A stretch of 64,000 bases of DNA, from NCBI RefSeq assembly GCF_905475395.1, contig NC_058337.1, positions 8,544,983 to 8,608,982 on the forward strand, given 5' to 3'. The DNA is from Chrysoperla carnea. Taxonomy: Eukaryota > Arthropoda > Insecta > Neuroptera > Chrysopidae. Under the pieces are notes generated by a model. The model made no database searches and had not been told where the DNA came from. It worked only from the letters and a program-made list of their open reading frames with translations. Position numbers and translations under genes: made by a program. Below are positions 40,155 through 55,100 of this stretch, in pieces; positions within the stretch are counted from its first letter, which is position 1; each line of letters begins with the position of its first letter.

Positions 40155-43100
40155 TTTGATAATAGCAAAAATCTATTAGTAAATAGCTATATTCCTCTAG
40201 GACGGTAAGTTAGCTTTAACCGGGGAACCTAACCTAATTTAAATATATGTTTGTAAATTATTCATATTAAAAAATTACCAATAATGAATAATATATTAAA
40301 TAATGTCAAATGAATAATGTCAAAAGCGGATTGTGTCAGCGCAACTGAAGTTAGCAAACATGTCCTGGCCGATAACTGTACAGTTTGTTTTTCAGCGCTA
40401 GTAAGCGCTCTCAAGCGTTTTTTTCTGCCAAACGCACCCATTTATTTATATAAATACTGTGTTCTACGTGTTTATTCAATTGTTTTTGTTTACTTTTTAT
40501 TTATTAATATTTTTATTCGAAAAGTTAATAGTACAGACACAGTCAGTGCATAGTTTCCAGCTACTAGTGGTAAAGTACTTTACCACAAGTAGCAACGTCT
40601 ACTATCAAAAATTCTCGCCATAATGGAGGGCTTATCATCAAAATCTCAGCAAGAAACCAAAATGAATTACACAAAAGCCATACAAATTGAGATCGTCTCA
40701 AAAAAGACACAATCTGTAATTACTCGATGCAATAGAAGGAATCCCAATTCAAAATTATGCAACTGCCATTGGACCTAAGATTGGACCTCAAAATATTCGC
40801 TTTATTTCAAGAATTGCCAATAACAGAGTATGTGTTTATGTTGCAACCAAAGAAATTGCTGATACCCTTATTGATACACACAAATCAGTAATAATTAACC
40901 AGCATACAATTTTAATCAGACCGTTAATCTCTCGCACCGGAAGACTAATTCTATCAAATGTGCCATCAATAATTCCGCAAAATATCATCACTGAAAAATT
41001 AAAAGAATCAGGTATCGTGCCAATGTCAAATGTAACTACTCTGAGAGCTGGACTCAACAATCCGGGTTACCAACATATACTCAGTTTTAGAAGACAATTA
41101 TATATTAAACCTGAAGATATTAAGAAAATACCTAATTCTTGGAAAATTGATTTTATGAAACATCGCATTGAATCTACCCAACGTTGGACAACATGCTCTG
41201 CTTTATCTGTAAAGAAGAAGGGCATCTTGCAAAATCTTGCCCAGCTAATACAAACATTTCCGCATCTCAACCAATCAACGAGCCAATCAATTCTGAGAGC
41301 TTGAATACTACAAATCAAGATACTATTTCCAATCCAACTGAAATACCAATCCAGAACACAACACTCTCAACTAAACGTCAACTGTCGGGTTCATCTACCA
41401 TCTCATCTATGCCTCCCCCAGCAGTACCGGAAAAAAATGCAATAAGTTTAACGCAAAAAAGAGCCGAGATAACTCCAACAAAGAAAATAAGAGTCAATAG
41501 TGATCAACTCGAACAAACTCCCTTAATAATCCACACAATAATGAGTCTCAATCCATCTGAATACTCAATAGGATATGAACAAATTGCAGAACTTTTTACT
41601 AAATACAAAATAAATGAAAACATAGATGTAGTATTAACTGAGTGCAACATTCGGCCGATGGAATTAATAGCAACTCTTAGAGCAATATACCCATCACTCA
41701 AGTCAAAATTCCATAAGCAAAGTCTTACCAGACTTACTAAAAAACTAGAGATTGGAATATTTGATGATACTGGTTCTGTTTCATCAATATCATCTGAAGG
41801 CAGCTCACTAGATCTTGTAAACAAAATATCCACTAATGATAACCAATCCACTAGTATTCAATAATTTCAACTTTTAAATCACAGATTAATATAAAATCTA
41901 AACCATGCGTTTCCTTCAATGGAATCTAAATGGATTTTATGCTAAATATGAAAACCTACAACTAATAAATCAATCAATGTACGATTGCATTTGTCTTCAA
42001 GAAACAAACTTCAGTGGGAATATTGTCAAACAATATCAAAGTAATATTAAATAATCAAGAACAATGTCTTCGAGCTATCGCCCTTCTTAAAAGTGTCCAT
42101 TTATTAGATAAAATTTAGCAAATTAATGTTTTGTAAATAGTAGTAGTTAATGACCTCGATATTAAAAAGCGACTATAAATAAATAAATAATAATAATAAT
42201 TAATCGAACAACTCCCCCTAAAATTTTCAGAATTGTTTTAAACTTACAATTAGTCCAATTACATATAAAAAAAATGAAGCTTTCTATTTAAAATTGCATT
42301 AGTGTTCATACATCCTTAAATGTGTAACAAGTAGAAGGCTTTGGTTTTGTTTAAGGAGATGTGACAAGAAGAAGTCTGTCGTTCTTTTTCTTAGTCAGTC
42401 GATGTTATATCTTTGAGGAAATCTGTTTGTTCAGCAAGTCGTGGTTTATGTGGCCTTTGGTTATTGCACCTTCAACTTTCTGATTCAGTATTCAATCTTG
42501 TATTTATTTTTCTTCATTTTTCTTTAGATAAATAATTTCTTTTTTCTCATAAATAACTATATTGATTGAATGCTATGTTATAGATCATTGAAATAGTAGA
42601 TAACTTTATAAATATTAGATATACAAAAACATAAACATGGTTAATTTATTTTTAAGAACTTTGAATATTTCGATTTGACTATTATTAATCGAGATATTAT
42701 TTTAAATTTTAAACATGGAAAATTCTAAGTGATTCACGAGGTACGAGGCGAAGCGAGATTTTGGTATCACCTCGCATCGCCTCGCTCTTTTAAATATGAT
42801 CCTCGTTTCGTCTCGGCATCGGCCTCGGTACAATGTTCACTACCCTCGACTCGCCCGACCTCGGCCGAGATAGAATGTTGACTAACCTCGCCTGGACCTG
42901 GCAGTGAATCACGATTACTGCAGGAGCTGTCACAGTGGTGAGGAGGAGGAGAAAATGTCTCATCTTCTATGTCACTGCCCAGCTCTTGCCATGAGAAGAT
43001 GGAATTATTTGAGCCGTCGACGTCAAAGCACTCCTGCTATTCTTAAACAGCTCTAAATGGTTCATGGAGTAGTGGCCGGGGATGGGCCAACCCTTTTTCG

Positions 43101-46100
43101 GTATCACAACGAACCCTATGGTCTAAGTGTGTCCCACCCCAGGACAGTCATTCTAACCTAACGGTATGGCGCAAAGGTCATCCTTCAAAAATACTTTACT
43201 AGTGTATACACATCATCAATTCCATGGGTCGCTAGTATGGTGGACAGCACTAGAAAAGGGAATCAACCAAAAGGTACTAGGTAAAATCCAACGGTTAGCA
43301 TCCATGCTAATCTCGGGATGCCTACGGACAACTCCATCTAAAGCACTTGAGGTAATTCTGCACTTCCTGCCAACTGACCTCTTTAGAGAGAAATGCGCAG
43401 CAGGTGCAGCTCTCAGGCTAAATTTGGTCTCACCCTGGACTGAGACTCATTATGGTCCATTATGGTTAAGTTAGAAAAGAGGGTGGATTGTAGGATCTTC
43501 TCTGAAGATCTCGATCTGCGTCTATCATTTCGGCTGCCGGATCACCGTAGCGTGTATCAATGGGAAGTGATGGCTATTCTTGAGGTATGTGTATGTATAA
43601 GACTGAACACCCTTAGGTGCAGGGACATTGCCGACAGCCAAGCAGCTCTTAAATCCTTCAGGTCAATCTAACTTACGTCAAAGGTAGCACAGGACTGTCA
43701 TACGTCCTTAAATGAGCTGGCGGAACAAATGTAAACCTGGTATGGGTACAGGGACACAGGGACATTCCAGGAAATTGTGAAGCCGACGAGCTTGCCAGAA
43801 ATGGTACAATACTGCCGGACACAAGCATCAATAAATATCCGAGAGTTCCATTTGCGAACTGTAAGTTGCTCCTCAAAGAGGATATCTTAAAAAGGGCCAA
43901 TCTTGGATGGAGGGAGAAACGTACTTGTTCTACAAGACAAGATAGATACGGTCTGAGTACAATCGCAGGCGTTCCGAAGATCTTATATCACTTCCAAGAG
44001 CCTCTGTTCGCAAAGTTGTTGCGACTATTACAGGACACTGTTTGGGCGGCAGGCATGCTAAACGCCTGGGCCTGGCAGTGTATCACGACTACTGCAGGAG
44101 CTGTCACAGTGGTGAGGAGGAAGAGACAAAACCCCATCTTCCCTGCCACTACCCAGCTCTTGTCATAAGGAGATGGATTTACTAGAGCCAGCCCCTCTTT
44201 GACGACCTCTCCGACCTAAAGTCCGCCGACGTCAAAGCTCTCCTGCTGTTCTTACACAACTCCAAATGGTTCATGGAGTAGTGGCCGAGCATGGGCCAAC
44301 CCTTTTTCGGTATCACAAGGGACCCTATGGTCTAAGTGTGTCCCACCCCAGGACAGCCACTCTAACCTAACCTAACCTACATCATCAAACATCACAAAAT
44401 TATAAATTTTCGGGGTGAAAAGATATATGTAACCCATTATATGCATACAATACAATTATAGTAAAATCATTGTGGTTTGCCATTAATGACTATCAACAGC
44501 ACGACACATTGTCTAGGAATAAAATAGTAAAGTATTGTGAATTTCTATATGTTAAATTGAATAAACAATTTGAATTATTATAATATTGCTTTAGAACCCA
44601 TTAAATATTAAATGATTAAAACAAAAAGATGTTCATTAACTAAAAGCAGGCAAAGGAAACGCAATAGAGTAATCGATAAAATAGATTATTCACAAAAAGA
44701 GAACAACGTGTTCAATGAAGGCCCATATACATAATTAAAATATCAGTTGTCATCATTTATAAATAACTAGGTTTTGCCGACGACTTCGACCGTGATAATG
44801 ATTCATTTCAAATGGATTCCATAAAAGATTCATTTAGAGAATCTAACTTTACCTCACTTATCCGCTCTATACCGATTGTATAAATACATGTTAGGTATAT
44901 CAGTTCTTATGGACGTATTCCAACATACATTGAATGAATGAATATTATCGATTAATAAAGTGCTACTCCAAGCAGTGCTAGATCAAAATTAGGAAGTTGT
45001 TGGATGTATCGATAAAAATTACTCACCTTGCACAGTTGGATTTTGAAAAAAAATGGAAAAATCATATATAAGTTTTATAAAAAAACTGTTTTTATTTTTT
45101 CATGATAGTTAAAGTCTAGTCAAAATTACAGAGTTTTAAAACAATTTTTCAAAAGGGAAACGAAAACGCCCGACAAAAAAAATTTTCGTAAAAGATCGTG
45201 TAACGTCATAATGTTAGTAAATGTATACAGTGTATACTATTTAATTAACATTATTACGTCAGAACGATGTTTTACGAAAATTTTTTTTGTCGGGCGTTTT
45301 CGTTTCCCTTTTGAAAAATTGTTTTAAAACTGTCTGTAATTTTAAAACTATCATGAAAAAATAAAAACAGTTTTTTTATAAAACTTATATATGATCTTTC
45401 CATTTTTGTCAAAAAAGAATTTGGTTCAAAATCCCAATAGAGAATATTCATGAAATTTAAATTTGGTTCAAATTTTTTTTTCTTCCGTAACTTTAATGAC
45501 TGGATATTTCAATTAAACCATTATTTTAGTAATTAATATCTTTTCAATTACTTAAAATTAATTAATAAAAGTACAAATTCAGTGGTGGCATTTAAAAATT
45601 TCTAAAACGGAAATTCAAATTTTTATACGGACGTGACATCATAGTACGGGCTTGTCAAATTTGCTGACATACTGCATGATATTAATTACTTACATTTTAT
45701 ATGGTATTTCATTAAATTATACTACTCTACGGCTTTTTATTAGAAAACTTAATAATAATGAGTGTAAATTCTGTGTTGTAAATTCATTTTTTTAAGTGTA
45801 AATTATACATTGAACTGTCACCAATTGGCAGATCACGTACTTATACGTCATCAACAGAGAGCGCCAAAAAACTGTGTTTAAATATCTCAAAATTATAATG
45901 TATTTTAAATATTTTTTTACACTTAAATACAGCATTTGTAAGCAGTATTTATATTTTTTACTTTGTTATAACGATGTAAACAATGAATTAAAAATATTAA
46001 AAAAATACATGAATATTCCCTATTAAGGATGTATGAGCATGACAACAATGTTTGATTTAAAGGCTCAAAATTTGTTTGTAGGTAGTCTTTTACTCAAAGA

Positions 46101-49100
46101 ATATGTGGTTAAAATTTCAGCTTAGGTATCCGTGCAAATTTTTAAGAAAAAAGTCATTAAAAATCGATATAAAATACATTGGCTCTTATGGAGGAATCTC
46201 AAAAAACGACATATTTTGGAAGTTTTTGATAATTTTCATTTGGAATGAATGAAAACAAATTAAAAAAAAAACTTTTTAATAGAAAGTAAACATATTAGCA
46301 ATGAATTAGAAAAGAAAAAAACTAAGTGTCACCGTCCATATAAGGGATGTTAGAGCAGGGTAGATTAAGGGTTGAAATTATTTTTATCTCATTTTCAACT
46401 TTGATGATGAATTTTGTTATAACTTCATGCATGTAGACGAAAAATAAGAATAAAATTTTTCGATATGTGTCTTGGTTTTCGAAATATCGAAAGCTAAATA
46501 ATTAAACAAAATTTTCAATTTTCGATATTTTGAAAATTAAGCCAGATATCGAAAAATTGTATTCTTACTTTTCGTCTTATATCGTCAAGTAATAATATAA
46601 ATTTATCATCAAAATTGAAAATATCTATTTTTAAATTTGTGCCCCCACTACCATGCTCATACATCCTTAAATACAAAATTTATATCTATAAGAAAATAAT
46701 TTAGAAATATTTACAATGCATAGCTGATGCACTTACAATTTAATAATAACTCTATATCTGTAATTTAATTTGTGTCTGGCTCGTACTGGTGCTACTGTAG
46801 TACGATAATGTGTTAGGTTAATTTTGAGTGACTTAGGCGTTTACTATCCACATGAATATTTAGTTTCATTGCAAGTCATGTCAATTAATAATCACCCAGT
46901 TAAATCATGTTATTCGTTTTATTTGTAATAACCATACAAATAGCACATTGAGTATTCATATCATATCAACTAATAGACGAAGAAAATTTTTCATTATAAG
47001 AAATTAAAAATATGCAATTAGCATAATTAATATGCATTTTATTATGTAAACGAACAATTAAATGTATGGAACACGTAAATGGGTTGGCCCATCCCCGGCC
47101 ACTACCCATGAACCATTTGGAGCTGTTTAAGAACAGTAGGAGGGCTATGACGTCGTTTGACTTTAGGTCGGAGAGGTCGTCAAAGAGAGGCTGGCTCAAG
47201 TAAGTTCATCTCCTCATGACAAGAGCTGGGCAGTGACAGAGAAGATGAGAAATTGTCTCCTCCTCGTCACCACTGTGACAGCTCCTGCAGTAGTCATGAT
47301 ACACTGCCAGGCCTAAGCGTTCAGCATGCTGAAGGTGGATACGTTGAGACAAAAACGAACTGAAGATAACTGTTTAGGTATGACATGTTAACGCCGGAAA
47401 TGTTTTGACCACTTAAAAAAAATAAAAGAAAATTAAAAAATTATAAAATAAAAAAAATTATAAAATTTCAGCTCGATATCTTTTTTCGTTTTGGAGTTAT
47501 CGTGTCCACAGACGGACGGACGAACGGACAACCGGAAATGGACTAATTAGGTGATTCTATGAACATCTATGACAAAATTTTTTTCCTTGCATTATTATTT
47601 TTAAGCGTTACAAACTTGGGACTAAACTTAATATACTATGTATATTTCATATATACATGGTATAAAAGATAAATAAACCATATCGTTGTAAATGAGTTTG
47701 ACTGTATGTATATAGATTGAGTTATAAAAACTTTATTAATATTAAGTTTATGAATAATATGAAAGTGCTTTGTCAATAAGACATCATATGATTTGGTAAA
47801 TAAAATATATTTCAATTTGTACCTATAATAAATAAATATAAATAATAATAATAAAAAATTGTTGTTGAAACAATACAATATATAAATAACAACTAACATA
47901 AAACAATTGTACTTCAAATCTAAAAAATTTAAAAACTTACCGAACTTGTTCAGTTTCACTTGAACGACTTTGTCGTAGTTTTACAACCAGAACTCGGATA
48001 ATATTCAACAAAAATAAAAAGTTTAGCTGTTGAAAAAAAGAAAAATTGTGTCAATATTGTATTTAAAAATAGAATTCTTTGTAAATAATAGTAGCAGTCC
48101 AGTCCTGGAGTCGACTGTAGTAAACACTCTCTGATACTCTGATAACACCAAAGACCATAATATTTTGTTTCATAGTTTTAATCTTAGAACATCTATTACT
48201 AGATAGGCCCAACGTGTACCAAGTGTGAACATTTTTGCTTCACAGAGAAGATTAACAAAGACAATAATAAAATGTTTAAACAGCTGACAGAGGACACACT
48301 ATACCAGAGCATGGTATTCAATGCGCATGATCGTATTGACGGAAATCAGAAGTTTGTGCTCAAAATAGACAGACTAGACTAAAACTAGTCGAAATGGATT
48401 CTGGAATAGTCAAGAATATTTCTATTGCACACTGATAACATTACGTACAAAAAGAAAAATTTTTCGAAATACTGCAAGATGTGGAAGTTATACTAGTGGT
48501 TACAAATTATGTGAAATATCGTAAGTTTTCGGTATCGCCACATACAGAGAAGTACAAAACAGGAAGTTCACAATTAGAAGCAAAATTTGGTCTAAATTTC
48601 AAATTTCAGCACTATTTAAAAAAGAAATTTAAGTTAAAAAGAATAAATCATGAAAATAAAGGTTTTACCAAATTTAACGTTACCGTGCGTGCTAAAAAAG
48701 TTGTATAAAAAAGCTCCGTGCCTTTTTTAAGTAAGCTGAACCGCCGACCATAATAATATCAAAATTAAATTTAAGTCTTGTTATATCGGGTTTACTACAA
48801 TCTACTCCTTACTATGTTCTGAATCTGTATAAACATACCAAAATTACTGTTAAACGAGGACCTTCTAATATCCAAAAATATGGCATTAGATTGTAACCAT
48901 ACCAGCAACTGTAAAAGAAACAAATACAAATTTTTATTTTGTTAAAAAAATTATTATAAGCGGGGAGCCCGTGATAGTAAAACTGCACATACTAATTTAA
49001 CGATAGGTAGAATATGGACTAGGTGTGTCAGGGATTATCCTGACAGAAATATTTTTTATATTTTTAATAATTACAAGTATTTTACACTTTTATGGAAATT

Positions 49101-52100
49101 AATTTGTAAGAGACAATTTTATTGCAAATTTGAGCTATTTTCAGAAAAATTTGGTGTGCAGACAGCTTTTATCGTGGTAGAAAGATCTGTCACACTGATT
49201 TTTAATATATAAAGCCAATAAAATTTTACCCTTATCGCGGAATTTTTTTTTAAATTTGTTCGTTTTGAGTTCTACTGTCGAAATATCTCGATCTGACAAA
49301 TAAAAACTTGACCAAAATATCTGTGTCACACCAGTAAAAAATAAAAAATCCTGACAAAAAATATTTCTACCAGATAAACCCTGGCATATCTAGTCCATAT
49401 TGTGCCTATCGTTAAATAGTATTGATTCATATGCGAACGGACAATTTTTATGTTAACATACAAATTCCAAATCCCTCCAAATGGAGCTAGAGGTTTTAAA
49501 ATTAATATGTGGGCTTAGAGAGTGTTTGTAAAGCAAATGCCTTCTTATAGCGTTCACTTCGCAACCCCTTTTTCATATGTTGTAAAAATATAATCTTTTT
49601 CCATGATTTTTAATAATTTGCACACAACCTCCTACAAATTGAGTTGAATAATATCTAAAAATTTCTGCAAGCCTGGATTGGTGTCAAGGAACCAATCGTT
49701 TTGAGAGTGTCAATTGTTCTGCCCCTTTCAGTTTTTCACTGTATTTAAGGCCGTTGTAGAACCTCTACAGTCCATGTAAATTATATGAACTAAATGTTTA
49801 AATAAATGTATTTTTAAAGTTATTAACTTGTAACAATCCAACTAATTCTGTCAATAAAAAATGATATCGGACAAATCGTGATGAACAATAACGAAATAAA
49901 CTATGTGAAATAATATTCACGTATTTTGATATATTCAAAATGTATTTAGTGATGGCAAAAATTTTAGATTTCGTTGTTTAAAAAAATTATAAAGGACTCC
50001 GCACATTTAACATTGGATTTGGCTTTTGGTGAAAATTTCTTTAAACCCTAGATACAGGACGATATTGTTATCCTGATCAAAAGTGCAAATGAGCAGAACA
50101 CTGCAAAGAAATTAGTTCCAGAATTATAAAATAGCCAAAAGCATTAAAATTAAATATCGATAAGGAAAAAAGTGTTGCATCCTTGAAAATTGGCACAATT
50201 GTTTATTAGGTTTTAACAACGACGTACCGAAAAATTGACTATTCGGCAAGGGAGGAGTGGTCGTCTTAAATCCATTTTTGGAAGGTTAAAAATAATAACT
50301 CAAAAAAAAGTTTTTACAAGTTACAAAAAACAATGCAACAAATAAAAATTTGATTGTCTAGCTGAAGTAATTGCGTACATTTTCGTTTTTTGTTCGACTT
50401 TATCGCTTCAAAATTTACCGTGATATGTCAATTTTTAGATCGTGCATTTTTCTACTCATTTAAGCATGCGCGAAATCCTCTTATTTAAATTTTCTGAAGT
50501 CAAGTTTATATTAGAAACTTCGTCGTTTTTTAACGTATCAAAAAGAATTTTAAAGTGGGCTTAAACTTTTTAATAATTCTATTTTTTAAATTTATAATTC
50601 AGAATAAATTGGCTGGCTCTAAATTAAGCATTTTCATTGGTAAATATCGTTACTAAAAACGAATAACGCTCACTACAATCCATTACATCCATTTGCAGTT
50701 TATTATGATAAAAAAATAACCTAATTTTTTTCAAATCTAATTTCAGCAAACTTTGAAAGACATTATGTTTTTTACGTCACCATTTTTTATTTTTGATAAA
50801 GTGTATGATTTTATACCATGTATATATGAAATATACATAGTATATTAAGTTTCGTCCCAAGTTTGGGACGAAAAAATTTTGGTATAGGTGTTCGTAGAAT
50901 CACCTAATTAGTCCATTTCCGGCTGTCCGTCCGTCCGTGAATTCGTAAAAATCGTGAATGTAAGATGTGTAACCTAAGGTGTCAAAAATTATACGGATAA
51001 ACTCAAAAACTACTGAATCAATTTTAAAAGTTTTTTCGCCTATGGAAAGCTACATTTAATCAGGGAGTAACATGTGCTGTATTATAATTTAAGAAAATTA
51101 AGGATCCGCAGGAAGGAAAAAATTAAGGATCCGCACCAAAAAATTATGCCTATGAAATTGTAAATAAAAAGGATGGAGGGGGTTAAGCGAGGGCAATAGA
51201 AGTAAAGACTACGTGGTAGCCTTTATTTATAAAGTTTAAATTAGTCAGCGAAGCGGACAAGTAACTGCTAGTACTGTACATATGCAAATACATGACTAGT
51301 CTTTATGAAATTTCATAATTTTTATACCATGTATATGAAATATACATAGTATATTAATTTTAGTCCCAAGTTTGTAACGCTTAAAAATATTGATTTAGAA
51401 TTTAGAATTAGGCCATTTCCAATTGTCTGCCTGTCTGTCTGCCCCTAAGCACAATAGCTCAAAAACGAAAAGTGATATCAAGCTGAAATTTTTATATCGT
51501 GCTTAGCACGTAAAAAGTGATGTCGAGTTTGTAAATGACCAGCAAAGGTCAATTGGGTCTTGGGTCCATAGGACCTATCTTGTAAACCGTTAGAAATAGA
51601 ACAAAAATAAACAACTTTTGTTTGAAACATTTTTTTGTAAACATATCTGTTAACCCGCGATAGCGCTAATTAGTTGCAAATTTTATAGTATGTATTAATA
51701 TGGGTATATTAGTTATATGTGTGTGGCTATTTAAGAGTGGATATCTTTCTTTATTTACGTTACGTCAAAAAACGATTGCGTCATCAACACTGTCTATACA
51801 TGGTATTTCAAAAATTAACTCAGTCAATTGTTTGTTTTCACTTGTTTTTTTTTTATAAATTAAAGTTAGGAAACTGAAATTTGATCAGCTTTGATAATAG
51901 CTTTTCCACCGGAATAATAACAGTAGAAAGTTTGTAATGTATGTAAACAAATCAGAATGTTATGATACTTTAAATAAGAGGATTATTAGTTTGTTTTAAA
52001 AATTTGTGAATGATAGGTATTGTTAAACTGAATAATACCTTACTACATATATTTTATTGAAATATATTGATTCAATTTAATTAAATATGCATTGCATTTC

Positions 52101-55100
52101 AGAGAATTTTTAGTAGATACTTTGTTAATATTGTTCAATAAAATGTTTCCACGTAGGACTGCCATCAAATAAAAATTTCAACAAGCCGTGGGTAGAGTCT
52201 GGTGCGATCCTTGAGGTCCACACGAATAACTTCCCAGCATAATAAATAACTTTAAATAAAAAAACTCGACCGACTCGAAAAGGCTCAACTGAATGTTATG
52301 AAATTCTTTTCGGATCATAATGCCGGTAATACGCTTCGATTGACATCTCAAAAAAAGTCGATATCATTTTTTATTCGCGCGATATCGATCAGGAAGGAAT
52401 CGCATCATATTTCTGTTAATACGCTTCGATCGACACCTCAACGAAGCCGACATCCCTTCTTGCTGATATCGATGACGAAAAAAACGGCCACGAACGTACG
52501 TATGTATATACGTACGTACACACACACACACACACACACACACGGACACATATTCTTCTCCACATTGTTGTTAAAGCTTCTTCTTAACCATGAAACGTAA
52601 AGATATCTTGAAAATTTCAAGATATCTTTACAATGGGACGACCTCTTCTACTTTCATAACAATCTGAACACTCTGTGATTAATTATTGTCTCACAAACAC
52701 CTAAAATTATGTAAAGAAAAGTATTACTGACCTTGAACCTTGTTTCAAAACCAATGTTATCTCCCAAGTAGCAGTCATAACAGCTGGTGCACCCCATCCT
52801 AATAAACTATATGCAACATAATATGAATGCTCCTGAAATACGGTGACGGTAATAACGTTATGTAAATATAAACCTTCCACGAACATCCACATAAACATTG
52901 CTGTGCGGGCGTACTCTAATAGAACATAACATCCTTCACATAAATAGGGCTGAAAAAAAATTATTTATTTATGAGTCCTTATACGAACATGCAATCGGCT
53001 TTTGAAATTATAACGATTCCGAGTTAAACTTATTAACACAGAATGCTTGTTTTGGAAAATATCGTTCGGTGAGCGCTCAACGAAAAAAAGCAAAGACTCG
53101 TCTTAACAATATCGCTTAGTGATTCTAAAAGAGTTAAAGGTTTTCCAAAATTTAGAAGGTCATTGGCACTTCAAATTTTGTCTACGATATATATTATCAT
53201 GGTTCTGCTCAGTGGTGGGGACAGGAGCAGTTGCCCACTGGGCCGTCGAAATAGGACACCATAAGGGAACCCGAAATGAATTTACAGAGACTAAAAAAAA
53301 GGAAAAAGACAAATTTGCATAAAAGGGAACGAGGGAACGACAAGGGGACACAAAGTTGATTAACGAAGACAAAAAAACCCCTACTTACAGATTTTTCTCT
53401 TTTTCTTAAATCCGCCACTGGTTCTGCTTCTTTTCCTTGATAAGAATCTCTTAACTCTTCCTCTCACTTTATACTTTCTTTTTAGGTTTAAATTAACCGG
53501 CTCAGTGGCCGAGCGAGTAAAAAGCACAATCTCTGTTAGCCATTTGACTACTGACTGGGAGGTTGCGGGTTCGTATTCAGGCAGCGGCATATATGTTCGT
53601 CTCTTTCCTCCTAGCTTCTAAACTACTTATCATAATTGGGCAAATGATGAGGTATCATTAAAGGCGTCTTGTTCGTCCGTTGTTAGGCTATTAGGATATA
53701 GGCTATGTGACGTCGCATTTAATTGAATATGGCGCCCTCTAGAGGACATAAAGTTATGAACGAAAAATAAATTTCGATTTAATGATGGTGTTAGGTATCG
53801 AATGAAAGGGTGTAATTGGCATTTTTCAAAAATATATTTATTTTTATATTTTATCATGAAATTTTAACCCCAAAATAGTTTAAATAAAATAAAGTTCAAA
53901 AGCTAAAACTCGAACGACTACAGATTCACGCTCTGAAAAGTATGAAAACAGGAAAATATTTTCATCTGAGTTTTGATAAGTAAAATCGCCATTACAGTCG
54001 GGGGACCTCTTTTCTGTGCTGTGGAAAACTGTTTAATCTTGGAGATCCCCCGACTGTAATGACGATTTTACTTATCATAATAATTTCAGAAGAAAATATT
54101 TTCTTGTTTTCATACTTTTAAGACCGTGATTCTGTAGCCGTCGGGGTTTTAGATTTTGAACTTTATTTTATCTTACTAAATACCTAATCTTTGAAATACT
54201 AATTACCCAGTTATTCTTTACTCTTAATACTCTTATTAATGAAATACGGTATACGATTTCAATGAATGCGATTACAGTTCTGGTGTGTTAATTAAGTAAG
54301 TTATCAGTTTGATATCGAAAATTAACTCTTATATATCTACGTATAATTATAATCAATACAATTTACAAACCGTATTTTCAATTCCTACGCGATCTTCATT
54401 ATTTTTATATATCTGACCAATCATTTGATCAACATAAAGTGTAAGGCGTATAATAACTTGGACCACCATAGCCAAAAATAAATTTTTGTGTATTCTTGTG
54501 CGATTATTTCTTAATCCCCTGAAAAAAATTCATATCGGTAAGTTTTTTTAATTTTTTAATTTTAAATATAAAGCTATCAAAAAGTTATCTAAGGGAGCTG
54601 GGGTGAAAATTATCTACAAAAAGGATCCAAGTGTGTGTCATACATAGGCCAATAACCTAGTAATTTTTTTCTGCAGTTTATTGCAGAAATTTTTTCTTGT
54701 TGGAATATGTTCAGGGGTATTTTCCGAGTTTAAGCCCAAATTGTCGGGACGAGGGAGTGTGAGCTTCAGCCGCCATCTTGAAAAATACGTTTTATCAAAT
54801 GCTTCGCAAACCGGGCATCGTACGACTTAAATAGTGGGGGATTAGTATCGTGGATAATAACATTTTCTATAACTATTATTTTAAACTTTTTTTAGAATAA
54901 TACATAGGATTTTTATTTAACTTTAAAGACATACGGAGCTGTGAGGTGGCTTCAACTGTTTCATTCAGTTTAGAAAAGGCTCTAAGGAAAAAGGTAATTT
55001 AATGGAAAGTGTTCTTAGATATGTTTCAAGTGTGAGTTTAGGGTTCCGTACCCGTAATTTGTCGGGGGTTTTTTAAATGTAAATTTCACTTGTAATACGT

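Noticed and set aside
40836-41060. Antisense frames over the Jockey-like ORF1
   Set aside because: Mirror of LINE coding sequence; the sense strand shows clear ORF1 motifs.
48481-48708. 75-codon plus-strand frame
   Set aside because: Lies in a Pdfr intron with no domain, no splice support and ordinary AT-rich composition.
52298-52620. Overlapping frames around the CA repeat
   Set aside because: Driven by (CA)n giving Thr-His or Cys-Val runs.
53497-53590. Functional tRNA gene
   Set aside because: Box motifs are tRNA-like, but the B box is degenerate and stems do not close; better explained as a tRNA-derived repeat.
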